Shown here: positions 1-13,300 of the stretch, piece by piece
Layout: the number at the start of each line of letters is the position of its first letter
How positions within the stretch are numbered: position 1 is the first letter of the stretch
Assembly: GCF_014905175.1 (NCBI RefSeq)
Contig: NC_057790.1
Span: 22,036,469-22,100,468 of the forward strand
DNA: 64,000 nucleotides
Direction: 5' to 3'
From: Aphidius gifuensis
Lineage: Eukaryota > Arthropoda > Insecta > Hymenoptera > Braconidae
Program-made: the position numbers and the translations under genes
Notes under the pieces: model-generated
What the model saw: only the letters and a program-made list of their open reading frames with translations
Databases searched by the model: none
What the model was told of the DNA's origin: nothing

Positions 1-180
1 GACCAACACAACTGAACACAATGACTGATTTTTATCGAGCACACACAAAATCCAGAGACTGGGAGAGCTGGGTGTTGCTGTTCTTCGCAAATTCATAAGC
101 CCACAAAACGGGTATTGTGGCTCCATCTAAACACTTCCAGATAAATCAACCTGATTGGAATTTTGGAGAGAAAAAAATAT
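1..180. other. GC-richer block, possible end of a neighbouring gene
   Basis: These bases are clearly richer in G and C than what follows and look unlike the intergenic sequence of this window. On the plus strand a frame is open from base 3 to a stop at 96-98 (32 codons, ending in residues WVLLFFANS). On the minus strand another frame is open from an ATG near 126 to the window edge. Either could be the edge of a gene cut by the window, or a promoter. I recognise no family in either reading. Confidence 0.2.
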
Positions 181-221
181 CAATTTTTAATGTAAAAATA
201 AATTGTAAATAATATAATTTA

Positions 222-1478
222 TTACTTGTTTAAAATAAATGTTGATAAATCAAGTTTATGATCATAAAATGAACATGTTGCAATGACAATATTTTGACAA
301 TTTTCTTCAGATAATTTACTTCCAATTGTATCATTATCAAGTGAAGACCAATCACATCCATATGCAATACTTTTGTGTTCATTATATTCACCAATAATTT
401 TTGGATCATCTATTGAATTACAATCAATTAATTTAAAACCACCATACATACAAGCTCCAAGTAAATATTTATGATAAAATGGATCCCATTTTAATCTCCA
501 TACTCCACCAGATAAATTATTTTCAGATATTGGTCGACGAAAGTTTCTCGTATCCCAAATACGTAATTTTTCATCATAACTGTTAATTAAAATTAGAGAT
601 AAATAATTTAATTATTTTATTAATTATTATAAATAAATAATATACCTTCCAGATGCTAAAATAAATTCTTCATTTGAATTTGAATGGAGACTTGTGACAC
701 CAGCCTCGTGAATTCTATTTGATCCAATTAATTTTGTATCCACTCGTAAATCGTACCATTTGAATTTACAATCATCACCACCTGTAACAAAAAAAAATAA
801 CAGACAAATATTTAATAAATTATCAACATGAAGAATAAATTTTAAAGATGAAAAATAATAAAAAATACCAGAGTAAATTATATTGGTGTTCCAGTAATTA
901 AATGCAGTTATCCAAGCTTGAAATTCATGTTCTTCTAGAGATGATAACACTGACAAATCATTATGAGAATCAAAATTAAATATTGTTATTTTACCCTCAG
1001 AATCACTGACTGTTATTTTAGCATCATTTATATTATCATTTTGACATTTTCCAGTACTCCAGTCCAATGACAAAGCCAATATTTCATCACCAGATTTTTG
1101 AGATAATTTTTTTTCAATATGTAATTTAATCATTGCATCACCAGTTGTTTCATCAATTTGTAATTTGTATATTTGAATATATCCAATTGAATTTACAACA
1201 CCAAGATAAATATTATTTTGAATTCGAACATGTGACCATTTCATATCCAAAACAGCTGGAACATCAATTGTTTGTAGTAATTTTAATTTACCCATTGTTT
1301 CTATTCTAAAAAGATATATTTTTCCATCACGTTTTTGTGATTTTTCATTTGATTGTTCATCCTCTGGTGCAAGTTGATAAGTACCACATACAAATAAATC
1401 TTTAAAATCATCAATTGGACACCATTCAACTGAATCAGCCGAATAAATTGTATCAAAATTATCCAAAGTTTTGAACAT
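222..1478 (-). CDS. Dph7: Diphthine methyltransferase (WD-repeat protein DPH7/WDR85)
   Basis: DPH7 removes the methyl ester from methylated diphthine on elongation factor 2, in the last steps of cytosolic diphthamide synthesis. Three coding exons are read: 1478-869, 781-646 and 579-222, with GT-AG introns. Phases agree and give 1,104 nt, or 367 residues. The N-terminus carries the family signature YSADSVEWCP and CGTYQL. Later come LALSLDWSTGK, AWITAFNYW, IYSGGDDCKFKWYDLR and LRIWDTRNFRRP, the last spanning the second and third exons: typical WD blades of this family. The start at 1478 was chosen because an acceptor (AG at 1490-1489) lies just upstream, so any earlier Met would be in an intron. 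This implies a non-coding 5' exon further up. The length is shorter than vertebrate proteins but covers the whole propeller. No oddity seen. Confidence 0.92.
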
Positions 1479-1489
1479 GTTTAAAATTC

Positions 1490-2490
1490 TGTAACAAAAA
1501 TAATTTAATTCAAAAAAAATAGTAAACAATTTTATAGAAATTTTTTTGTGTTAAATAAATCGAAACAATTAATTTTAGAAAATCATCTTTATTTAAATTA
1601 TTAAGAGATGACAATTTTCAACGGCACATTGGAGCAGGTAATTTGATTGACAATATTGTTACAGTTAATTAATTAAAATGAAATTTTTTTATCATTTTTA
1701 AAACCAGTCTTTTTCGATATTATTAACAGATCTTTGATGCTATTATTTTTAAATGATAGTTATACTAATTAATTATTAAATACAATTGTTTTTTTTTTTG
1801 TATACAAAATTCATCATCATCAGTCGTTAAAATATCACTCGAATACTGTAACGTCGTTAAGCTTGTTTTGAGCTACTTAATTAATAGGAACATTCAAACT
1901 TATAAACAATTATTCATCTTATTATTAACTAATATTAATCATTCGTGTTTTTAATTTAAATGAGGTACTTAATATATCAATTGATTTTACAAGAAGAAAA
2001 AACACACACACACATACAATTATTAATTATTTTGTACTTTGATAAATTGATAATGTGATTAAGGCATTTTTTTTTGTTATTATTCTGTTTATTTATTTAA
2101 CTATGTAGATTTTAATTTTGTTAATTTATTTCGTCACAGTTTTGTTAATTTATTTCGTTACTATATTTAATATCAGTTCTTTTGTTTTATTTATTTTTGT
2201 TGTAATTATTATTAATTTAGTCAGACGAATTTTAAGTAATTATTCTAACTCATTTATTGATTAAGTCATTGGGCATTTTGGTTTAAATTACTTGTTTAAT
2301 CATTGTGAAAAAGTTAAAGATATTAGAAAAAAAAAAAAAAATACTTTTCACTGGAAATTGATGTTTGATCATTTGGTATAACTGAACTTTGGCACCTCTC
2401 AACATCATTGACTCAAATTAATCATGTTAATATTATAAAAAAAACAAAAAAAAAACAAAAACTAATAATAATATTAAATTAATTGTTAAA
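1490..2490. other. Intergenic region between Dph7 and CDK2AP
   Basis: This is very AT-rich sequence holding the Dph7 5' leader and promoter and, further on, the 3' side of the CDK2AP gene. One plus-strand oddity is visible. An ATG at 1608 opens ten codons to a good donor (CAG|GTAATT, exon end 1636), and an acceptor (TTATTAACAG) at about 1730 continues the frame for eight codons to TGA. That would be an 18-residue spliced peptide. It may be chance. A dense A/T homopolymer background fills the rest. Confidence 0.4.
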
Positions 2491-2796
2491 CTATTGACGA
2501 CCATTTTTTTCAGTTTCAACAAGACACTCTCTGACTAGAATTCTTGCATGAACAAGACCTCTTTTAATACGTTCAGCTGAACTTCGACTTCCAGTATATG
2601 TTGGACGTATATCACGTCCAAGTTCTTCAATAACATTTAGTAATTGTACATACTTTGATTGTGATTGTATTGATGGTATTTGAGTTATTGTTACTTGTGG
2701 TATTATTGATGATTGTATATTTCTTGGATTTGGTACTGTTATTGGTAATTCCATTATTTTTGTTGTTGTATTTTCATTTTTTTTATCATTCTCCAT
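2491..2796 (-). CDS. CDK2AP1: CDK2-associated protein / Doc-1 homologue
   Basis: CDK2AP1/2 (Doc-1) is a small nuclear protein that is a subunit of the NuRD/Mi-2 chromatin complex and binds CDK2. The intronless coding region gives 101 residues. The C-terminal half is diagnostic: SKYVQLLNVIEELGRDIRPT followed by YTGSRSSAERIKRGLVHAR and a segment with LVRECLVETE. This is the conserved helical CDK2AP domain, at about residues 47-98. The first ~45 residues are a variable T/P/I-rich leader, as usual in the family. Size matches the family (about 115 residues in vertebrates). A 5'-UTR intron seems to precede it (see separate entry). Paralogue identity (1 versus 2) cannot be told; insects usually have one. 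Confidence 0.93.
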   Translation of the reverse strand: MENDKKNENTTTKIMELPITVPNPRNIQSSIIPQVTITQIPSIQSQSKYVQLLNVIEELGRDIRPTYTGSRSSAERIKRGLVHARILVRECLVETEKNGRQ

Positions 2797-2835
2797 AGTT
2801 TCAAGTTAACAAAGCTACCTTTTATTCTTTTTTTC

Positions 2836-2987
2836 CTAAACAATAGTTTATATTATTTTATTAATAATACTGTACATCATTACTATGTTTTACTTAAATT
2901 TGTGCTGTTCTTTTTTTTTTTTAGTGTTTACACCGCAAAATACAAATAAAACATACATTATTTATTTATTTAAATTTATAAACATAC
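2836..2987 (-). other. Probable 5'-UTR intron of the CDK2AP gene
   Basis: On the minus strand a consensus donor (TTAACAG|GTATGTTTAT, GT at 2987-2986) and an acceptor (TTGTTTAG, AG at 2837-2836) bracket about 150 bases upstream of the start codon at 2796. The non-coding leader exon would therefore end at 2988 and the start-codon exon begin at 2835. Confidence 0.5.
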
Positions 2988-2989
2988 CT

Positions 2990-5900
2990 GTTAATTGTTC
3001 TTGAGTATTTGCTTCTTTTTTATTTACACAAAATATGCAATAAACAGGCTGTTGTGATAATTAATTAAAAAATAAAAAAAGCGAGTCAACAACAATTATT
3101 TTTTTTTCATCATACAATTTTTAGGTTATGAAAAAAAAAAAATAATATGACTAACACTCCCGCGGAAACTTTTTTACCGATTGCAGAATGCAGTTCGAAA
3201 TTTTTTTTTTTAAAAATGATAAATTTAAAAATAAGCCCGTAAATTATTATATATTTTTTTTTTTTTTTTCGTTGAAGAAATAAGCTCGAAGGACAAGTAC
3301 ATTTTCTCATTTCCATGTATTTTTTTTTTTAAAAAGATAAAGTACATGTTCGGTTACGTGACTTTTTGTTTGGAGAAAGTCATGAAGATTAAAGTTACAA
3401 GTACTTGAAATAAGTATTAAGGGTAAGTATGCAGAAAATTAAAAAGAAAAAAAGATATAATTCTCAACATGTTCCACATATTTCATCGGATTGCATTATT
3501 TTATTTTTTTTTTTTTTGACACTGGATTTACGACTGTTTTATTTTTTTTAATGTGAAATTTTATTTGGATAAAATTTTCTGATAAATATCAACTATTCAA
3601 TCTTATTAAATTTGATAATTATTATATAATGTAAAAATAATTTATGCAATAAATAACACTTGTCATTATGTTAATAATAAATTAACTTAAAAATTTTTGA
3701 TCGATAAGTATATGATAAATAATTATCCACAAGAGATTAATGTTTTTTTAAAATTATTTAAATAAATTTTTTAAATATTACATCATTTTTTTTAATGTAC
3801 ACCGAAGCCTTGGCAATGTAAAATAAAAAATAAAAATAATTTTTTGCCTTCAATATATATTTCATCGTTTATTTAATTATATTTTTTTTTTTAAATAATT
3901 TTTTAGAATTTTCTTACAGGTGGAATAATGCTTTTGAGATATAAATCAAGTGCAAGAAAAAAAAATTCAAAATGACATTAATGAAATGTAAAATAAATGA
4001 ATTAAAAAATATATATTAAAATTTTTATGAAAACGTCAACATGCTCCAGTGTATGTATATCGATTTAAAAGGGAAAGCATGTCCTCGGGCTTTCATGATT
4101 CTGGACAGTGTATCTTGGATAACACTGGAATTGCCACAGGGCTTTTTTATATATTTTCAAATTCAAACTCCACCCACTTGTCGTTATTGCAAATAATATT
4201 TTTTAAATATTTTAAATACAAAAATAAATAAATAAATAAATAAAATATGTTTTTTAAAATTTGAAATATATAACACTGTTAAACAATGAATTTATAAAAA
4301 CATAAATAATAATTTTAATTAAATAATATAATAATTTCATAATGACTGATAATAAATCTTTTTTAAATAATTTTACATTATATAATTCTATCAAATTTAT
4401 TTATTTATTTATTTATTAAATTAAGTTGGTCAAACTAGTTCATCTAATTTTACAGCTCTACTTGTATACCATAATTTATTTTTATTTATTTATTATTGTT
4501 GACAATAAAAACTTGATTTTTAACCGTGGAAAAATTACGAAGGGTAAGTGTACACGTAGAAAAATCTATTAATCAAACAAATTGTTCAAGGTTCATGACA
4601 GAAAGACACAATAATTCCTTTTTCATAAGAAAAAAAAAAAAATAGAAAAAAGTGTGATATAACATAAAATTTAGAATTTAAAATGTATTTTAATTGTTTT
4701 TTTTTTTATATCATTCAACAATTCATTGCATCAACAATTTAATTTTCGAAATTTTATTTGCAATTTTTATTACTATCATTATTTATCGAAAAAATAATTT
4801 ATTTATTTTTATATGAGAATTAATTTTGTTGTTTATTTATCATATCAAGGATGTGAGATGATAATATAAATATATTTCCGACTGATTAATATTTATGATG
4901 TCCTTGTTATGTCTGATTTTTTTATTTTGATTTTGTATACTATTATTTACTTTTTTTTTGGGAAATAATAACATCGAATTTATTAGCCAACGTCGATAAA
5001 TGAATATGACTTTGACGAATTACCTCCGGATTCAAATGAAAGGATAATATTATTCTCAACTTTTCTATAATTTTAAATTCTTTTTTTTTATTCGAAATAA
5101 ACGCATGTTATTATAATCCGCATGCTATAATATTTATTTAAAAAAAAAATAAAAATAATATCATTATAATATTATTGACTATTGAAATTTTCACATAATA
5201 CTTTCTTGATTTTTTTTTTTATATTTATATATACAACGAGGACCAACGAATTTAATACCAAGGACTTTGTAAATTTAATTTTTTACTATTAAAAAAAATA
5301 TATAATATCAAGTGAATAAAACTGATTAATCTTTAGAGAAAAAAAAATTAAAAAAAAAATTTAAAAACTAGAACAAAAGTATGTCCTGCGGGTAAATGGT
5401 GAAAGGGTTGTGACAAGTATCTTATATTTTTTAAAAATCTGATATAATACAGTCAAGTTTGTGTATACCAAACAATGATTGTCTATTTTTTTTTTTTTTT
5501 TGTTAAATTCAATTTGTTTTGATATGGAAAATTCGTGATATTCACATGAATGAAATAAAGCATTCGTTTGTCAGATTTTCATCATGTTGATAGAGAAAAA
5601 AAAAATGTAAAAATAAATAATATCATAAAATATGTCCCGAGGGAATTAAACATTACCTTTCCCCAATGAAAAAACATATTACATCTTGTGGATGTTGCTG
5701 CCGCCTCTGTATTATAACACCGTCACTATATTGCAGTAGTTTTATATTTATAATATGTATTTCATACCTCCAGGCAAATGAATTATCACTCCAATCATTT
5801 TTCCATACGTTAACCATCATGTATCTAAAAATATATAAAAATTTATCAATTCAATCTATCAAACAACTATTATCTTTATGATGATATATATTTTTTTCTT

Positions 5901-7394
5901 TGGCTTGTTTCCTTCTGTGTGCAGATTTTTGTCTTTCATATATAATTAATTTTTTCTTTTTAATAATACAATAAAAAAATGTTTGTCAATCTTGTAAATA
6001 AATTATTAAAAAACCAACTGAATTTTTTATGTATAGAAAATTAAAATCCAGGTAATTTGATTTCAAATATTTATTATGAAAAACTAAAATCCACGCATTG
6101 AAGACACGCCAACATTCGTGTTGAAATAAATAATAAAAAAAATAATAAATAATTGATAAATATTAATAATAATTTATCTTAAAATAAATATAATTAATTG
6201 ATATAATTCATTAATCAAAAATTAATTAAAAAAATATAAATTTTACCTTTTGTTTGATTTGTCATAATCATTTTATAATATTTATTTATTCAATGATTTT
6301 TATTGATTATCATATGACATATTATTCCATATATATTCCCCAATAAATAAATATTTTTACATCTAAAAAAAATAATTATTTTATTAGTGACAAATTGTGT
6401 TTTCATAAGCAGTTTTTAAAGCAAAAAAAAAGCAGTAATTCTGGGTGGGATATGTGTCTTGAATAAAATTTAATTTATAAAAAAAAAAAATAAAAATACA
6501 TTTAACTTGTTTGAATTGCAATTTGCACTTAATTTTATAAAATCAATTGATATTTAATTCAAAGAATAACATTTAGAAAAATAAATAAATAAATATGATT
6601 AGAAAAAAATAAAATAAAAATAAATTGAGTGGCTTTTAAGGTTGTTATTAGTAACCTCGTCATCATCATTTTTATTCTATGACAATGACTATATAAAATA
6701 AATAATTAAATGCATTTCTTTATTTTCTTGTATGAAAAAAGGTACGAAATTTACTTTCTACTTATGATATTTATATATCAAAAATTCATGAGTATATATT
6801 ATTATATAAAAAATAATGTTGTTGTCCTTCATCGGTACCATCAAGGGACACCTCATACTGCCTCATGCAAGATGCCCCCATTGGCATTTTTTTTTTTTTT
6901 AATTTTATTTATGGAGGATATTTCTTGAGGCTGTTTAAAATTAAGTGAGAACTTAAACTGGGCCATGGACCCATGCACATTCATTGTCTCCCACCCTTTA
7001 TATCATCACATGTAATTTTTTTTTTCTTAAATTTATTTTTTATTTTTCTTCAGGAACTCACATTAATAGTATTTGACTTTTTAAGTGTTAACTTGTACTT
7101 CCAAATTGTACATTTACACGTAATAATACTTTTTTTATTTTTCATCAGTATTGGTGCATCATTCGTCTGGTCTTTTTAACTTGGTGAGCAAACTTTTCCA
7201 ACGAGGGTCCAGTACGTATCGTGCACTCTTACTCAAAGCAGCAAATTGCTGGCTGATCAATTAAACAGTTTAATAGTTTTTTTTTTTTTTTTTTAATTCC
7301 TTGTTGTTTTAATTTATAAGTGAACATTTTTTTAGTAATAGTTTCTTGATTTTTGTGTGAAGATTGAAGTGGATTATTCAGTGACAAAGTGAAG
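2990..7394. other. 4.4-kb stretch without a recognisable gene
   Basis: The sequence is mostly A/T homopolymers and AATA repeats. All open frames are short, low-complexity and full of Phe, Ile, Asn or Lys. Less AT-rich islands occur near 3160-3200, 4050-4140, 5660-5760, 6830-6900 and 7190-7260. The last is probably the promoter and leader of the chitin-binding gene at 7395. The island at 4073-4127 folds into two adjacent hairpins (separate entry). I see no tRNA, rRNA or transposon ORF. Confidence 0.5.
4073..4127. other. Two adjacent short hairpins in an intergenic island
   Basis: Perfect 6-bp inverted repeats occur back to back. GAAAGC (4073-4078) pairs with GCTTTC (4089-4094), and CAGTGT (4106-4111) pairs with ACACTG (4122-4127). 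Each has a 10-base loop. The surrounding block is less AT-rich than its neighbourhood. It could be a structured RNA or a regulatory island. It does not match a microRNA I know. Confidence 0.3.
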
Positions 7395-10300
7395 ATGCAG
7401 GCACGGGTGTTACTACCCTTGTTGGGTTTATTTTCTCTTGGATTTGCTGAAAGTAAGTCATATTGTTATTAATAATTTTTTTATAAACAAATAATTTCTT
7501 TAAAATATAAACAAAAGAGAAAAAAATATCCATCAAGTGAAAATAAAAATAAGCTTTTATATATCTTTGTATAAATTACTTGTAATTGATTTCGTTTTTT
7601 TTTTTTCGTTTTTAAATAATTAAAAATATTGTGGAATAAGAAGGGTGAAAGAACATCATAATTCATTTAATTCACACTGGTTATTATTTTGTAAAAAATT
7701 TTCAAGCTATAATTATGAGATGATCTGTAATTTATTTTTCAATTATTAACAACATTTTATTGCAAAATATTGCTTGTTATTCGTTTAAATGTTTTGACTG
7801 TAAATAAGAGGATAATTAAGTGACTATGCAAACGATTATAATAGAAGCTTGTAGTTAAAAATTCTCAGAATAATTAATAATATAAATGTTAGTGAATGAT
7901 TATGATTATTTAATATTTATGAATGTTTACATATTTAATTATACCTTTATGTTATGATAACTAATTTATCATTATTTTTTTTAATTGTTTTTTTTTTAGT
8001 ATGCACAAGACAAAATACATCACCAGGAAAAGAAATACTGTGTTATACATCAACAGATAATATTGAAAATTTAAAAAATAATATTTGTAAATGTACAACC
8101 CTTGTTCATCATGGTCATGATATTAAAAATTTATCAATTACTCGTAAGTATATATTTAATTTTTTAAATAATAATTATTTTTCAAGGCTAAATTATTATT
8201 ATTTTTATGTGAAAATATTTATGGCTTTTATTGTTATTATCCTTGGACTTGGAATTATGAAAAATTATATTTTCAAGATGTACGTAATCAGTTAATCACC
8301 CAACAACAATACATACTCATAAATAATTAATTTTCTTTTTTTTCTAATATTTGTTTTATGAGTTTTAATAAATTATTTACTGTAATTAAAAAAAAGAAAT
8401 ATGACAGTTATATCTTTAATATAAAGATATATTTTTACCGGAAAAATAAAAATAAAAATATTTAGTATGTTATAACAGTCTTATTAATTTTTAAAAAATT
8501 TTTTATCTGAAAGTAAAATGCAAGAGCGTCGTAACAAAGCCTGATCTCCAATTACAGTGTAATTTTTTTTTTCCTTTATTTTGGGTGTGTACACGCACGA
8601 TAAGCGAAAGTTCAGTTTCGCGATCTTCATGTTCATCACGAAACAAAAAAAAAATCATCCATTTTTGGATTACATTTAATACATTTTCCGGCAAAATTAA
8701 TTAATAAGATTTAAAATTTTTTTTTCAACTTGCTAAATGTATTTTCATGATTATCAAATGAGCTTTTATCTAATAAATATTTATTATCTATATAAAAAAT
8801 AAATTACTTTCGCTTTCAATAAGACATTGTAAATTTCATTTCCAAGATTCTCAAAAGGAATTTTATTTGTTTTTTATTTATATAAATAAACAATTATTGC
8901 ATAAATAGATTTAGTTGACAATAAAAATAATATGTATGAGTTTGTCATCTCAATTTAATGGAGATATTGTTGCGAAATTCACCTGCCACACCCAAACAGG
9001 ATCAAAGAAAAAGCGATATAATAATATGAAGACTTGAGAATACTTTTTACTTTTATTTTCACAATATATTTTTCTTTATATAGTAATAGAAATAATAGAT
9101 AAAAAAAAAAATAACAATTACAATCGAATAAAAAAATAAAAGTTATTTTTCGAAACTTTAATTATTTGATATAATTATTTATTTATTATTTATATTATTT
9201 AACAAAGAATTTGTCCTTAACCGCGGACTATTAAGCCTCAATATAAAAATGGTGATTTAGACCACATTTGTGTTGATAATGTTTCGAATGATGCTAATAT
9301 GACATGACACGAGGTCATCGTTTCACTTAATCTAGCTCGTAATCTCATTTTAATGTACATGATGAATAAATCAAAACAATTATATACAACTATGCCCATG
9401 GATAATGGATATTTAAAAAAAAAAAAATATATATAAATAACAAAAACAACATGACGACATTGAACTCGAAAATATAATCGTTTTTGTAAATCATTGAACA
9501 GACTAATTGAAGAATTTATTTATCTAAATATACTACTACTACTTTTTTTTTTTTTTTTTATTATTATTGAATAATCAGACATCTAAATTTGTCTTTAAGA
9601 GTCAAGACAAATAGTCACCATGACATTTGCACAATACAGCTTTGATTTATTAATAATATTTTATCACTTTAATTAGTGTAAATTATGTTATTTTGTTTTT
9701 ATTTTTTAAATATTAATTTTTTTTATAAATGTGTCAAGATTGTATATATAAAAAATGACAATGAAAAAATTAATATTTATTATTAATTAATTATTTATAT
9801 TATATTTTCAGATATTCAAAAATTAAAAAATTATTTTATTAATTTTAATCCATTTATACAATTTGTAATTGGTATAAATGATGTTGATGGTAGACTTAAA
9901 ATATCAGCAATAAAAAGACAAGAAGCAATTGCAAAAATATCAACAATTTTCAATGAGGTAATTAAAAAAAAATTCTTGACTATTAAATATAATAGGTTTT
10001 CGAAAAAAAATTTAAAAAACAACAACCGTTTATTTTTTTTTTTTTTTTTAAACTTAAATATTTGTTGTAAAAAAAAAAAAAATAAATAAAAATTCAAACG
10101 ATTTATGATCTGGAAATTTTTGTTATCAATTACATTAAATTACGTAATACTTGAAAAAATAAATAAATAAATATTAATTTATATTATTGTTTGATATTTT
10201 TTAAATAATAAAAAAATTATTCATCTTGGATTTATTTAAATGACGATTAAATTTTTTTCAATTTTAAAATCAACAAATTAAAAAAATAAAAGTACTTTTT

Positions 10301-13300
10301 AATTGATAAAATATATAGAAAGTTTAGATAAAATAATATATAAATTAAGAGGTTCAAATATAATAATGAATAATGATTACCTGAGGCTGTTGATCAGTTG
10401 ATGCTTCTGGTCTATCCAAGTGAGCGTGCGAATGAGAATGTATACATATGGATAAGTGTTTGTACAAAGTCATTCATCAAACCATAAACCACCTGAAAAT
10501 TAAATATAATTATTATTAATAATACATCAATGATATGGTCATTATAACTTTCCATTTATCAATTTTTATTTATTTATTAAATACATCTATTACTTGGACA
10601 AATATATATCTAATAAAATAAACATAAATAAATTTTAATTACTCTGCAAGGTTGATGGTATCGAGTTAAACATGACAGCTGGATCAAAAGAAAGATTAGT
10701 ACATTTTGTAAAAGGGCTAAAAGATGAAATGATAAGAAAATCAAATGAAAAAAGAATATTCATTTTACTTCCATCAGCAGCTGAACAACTTGCCAAACAA
10801 TATGACATCAAAGAATTATCAAAGTAAGTCAAATTAATTATGCAATTATGGTGTAAGAAAAAAAAAAGGATAGAAATTTTTTTGGTTCAATTACGATTTC
10901 ACGTTCGATTAGATGATTCAAATTGCTTCTGTTTTTTTTTTGTTGTCCTTGAGCCAAATGTCAACGGAACAACAACCAGTTTGCAAAACAGGAGGCTTGT
11001 TATAACCCAATATGGAATTTGTTAGTTTGACTCAATTAAATCATATCAATCAACAACTACTCATCATATTTTTTTTCGTTATTAATATTAATTTAATGAT
11101 ATTATTAATTTTTTTTTTTTGCAATTCATAGGAATTTGTATCAGTTACATAATTCATTTGATAATTTAATTACAGATACACTGATTTATTTACATTATCA
11201 ACTCATTATTTAATGGATAAAGAAGATTTAAATAGAACTTTTCATCCATCAAGATTAATGGGATTATTTGATATGTTAAATACTGATAGTTTGGTTGATC
11301 TTGTTCATGGTCTTGGTGCTGATAAAAGTAAAATAATTATATCATTACCAGCAAGTGTTTTTAAATTTTCATTAAAATATGAAAATGATAATACACCAAG
11401 GGCTTTAACTGATAATGATAAACCAGTTATTATTGATAGAAATATTTTTTGTGATAATATGAAAGAAGGAGAATGGACCATTGAAAGAGATGAAGATTTA
11501 ACAGCACCTTATGCATTTAAAAATAAAACATGGATTGCATTTGAAGATGAAATATCAACTGGAATTAAGGTTTATATTTTTGTTAATTAACAATTATTAA
11601 TTGTTATTATTATTTTAATTTAAATTACTTGATTAATTTTAGGGAAAATATGTGATACTTCGTAATCTTGCTGGATTAGCTATTCGTGATATTGAAAATG
11701 ATGTTACAAATAATTGTGGTAAAACAATAACTGAAGAAGTTTATCATTCTTTTAGCAATAACAAGAGAAAAACACGTCAAGCTGTTTTGACATCATTGCA
11801 CAATGATATCTATGTAAGTTTAAGAAAAAAAAATAAAATTGCTTTATTCATTTTAAATTGTAACAATAATTTTTTTTGTTAATTTTATACACAACATAGT
11901 ATCCAGAAGAAAATTCTTATCCCAATACTGTTAAATCATCAAATTATCGAATAAATCGTGTGGTTGATACTGAGGGAAAAATTCATGCTATTAGAGAAAA
12001 TACTCAGACCGAATTTTCTTGTGCGTCTCAAGGATATTTTGTTCATCCAAAAAGTTGCAACAGGTTAATTTATAAAAAATTAAATCAATAATTAAAATGA
12101 ATAATATAATTTACCTGTTGTTTTTATTTTTTTTTTTTCAATAAAGATTCTATCGTTGTGTTAAATTCAATCAAGCAGTTGATGAATACAGTGTATTTGA
12201 ATTTGATTGTCCAGCTGGTTTAGCATTTGATGAGCGTACTGATGTTTGTGTTTGGCCTGGTTCTTTATCAGAAGGATCACCATGCCCTGGAAGTCCAGAA
12301 ATTGCTCCATCAAGTGCTCGTCGTTTCCGTTGTCCTGGAGCTGGTTACTATGCTGATCCAGAAAATTGTAGATGGTTCTTTGCTTGCATGGATCTTGGTA
12401 ATTTTCTAAAAATTAAAAAAAATAAAAATATTAACATAAATAATTGTAAAAAAAATATATTTTAATATAGGTCAAGATGAAATGATGTCATATGAATTTA
12501 GATGTCCATATGGACTTGTATTTGACGAAGAAAAATTAGCTTGTGAATGGCCATGGTTGGTGCCAAAATGTGGTGGTACAAATTATGAAAAAAATTATGG
12601 TGGACAAGGTGTATCTACACAAGGAGGATATAATGGTGGTTACGATGGAAATTCACAAGGTAGTTGGCAAGGAAATGATCAGAGTGGTAATAATGGAAAT
12701 ACTCAAAATGGTTGGAATACAGCTGGAGGAAGTGGTTATGATGGAAACTCACAAAGCAGTTGGGGAGGAAATAATCAGGATGAATGGAGTGCAGAAGGAG
12801 GAGGTGGTTATGATGGAAATTCAGAGGGTAGCTGGCAAGGAAGTGACCAAAGTGGTAATGATGGAAATTCTCAAAATGGTTGGAGTGCAACTGGAGTAGG
12901 TGGTTATGATGGAAATTCACAGGGTACTTGGGGAGGAAATAATCAAAATGGTTATGATGGAAATTCACAGGGTACTTGGGGAACAAAGGGATGTGCAGTG
13001 GTAATGGATGGCTTACAGGTACTGGGGAGGAAATAATCAAAAATATGGAAAGCAGGAGGATGGATGGAAGGAGAGATGGAGTGAGATTATCTTCCAGCTG
13101 TTCATACAACTAGCCATGGATATAATACTGAATACACCTCAACAACTCAAATCTATGTACCAAATTATACATCTCCTCGAACCAAAGTACCAGAATATAC
13201 AACACCTCGAACCAATGTACCAAAATATACAACACCTCGAACCTATGTACCAAATTATACATCACCTCGAACCGAAGTACCAGAATATACAACACCTCGA

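Noticed and set aside
5666..5881. 71-codon frame starting in a less AT-rich island
   Set aside because: The first part is Cys-rich by composition only and the second half is Ile/Lys/Asn intergenic-like sequence; no family or splice evidence.
8503..8694. 63-codon minus-strand frame in an intron of the mucin gene
   Set aside because: Short, no homology recognised, and interrupted by homopolymer runs.
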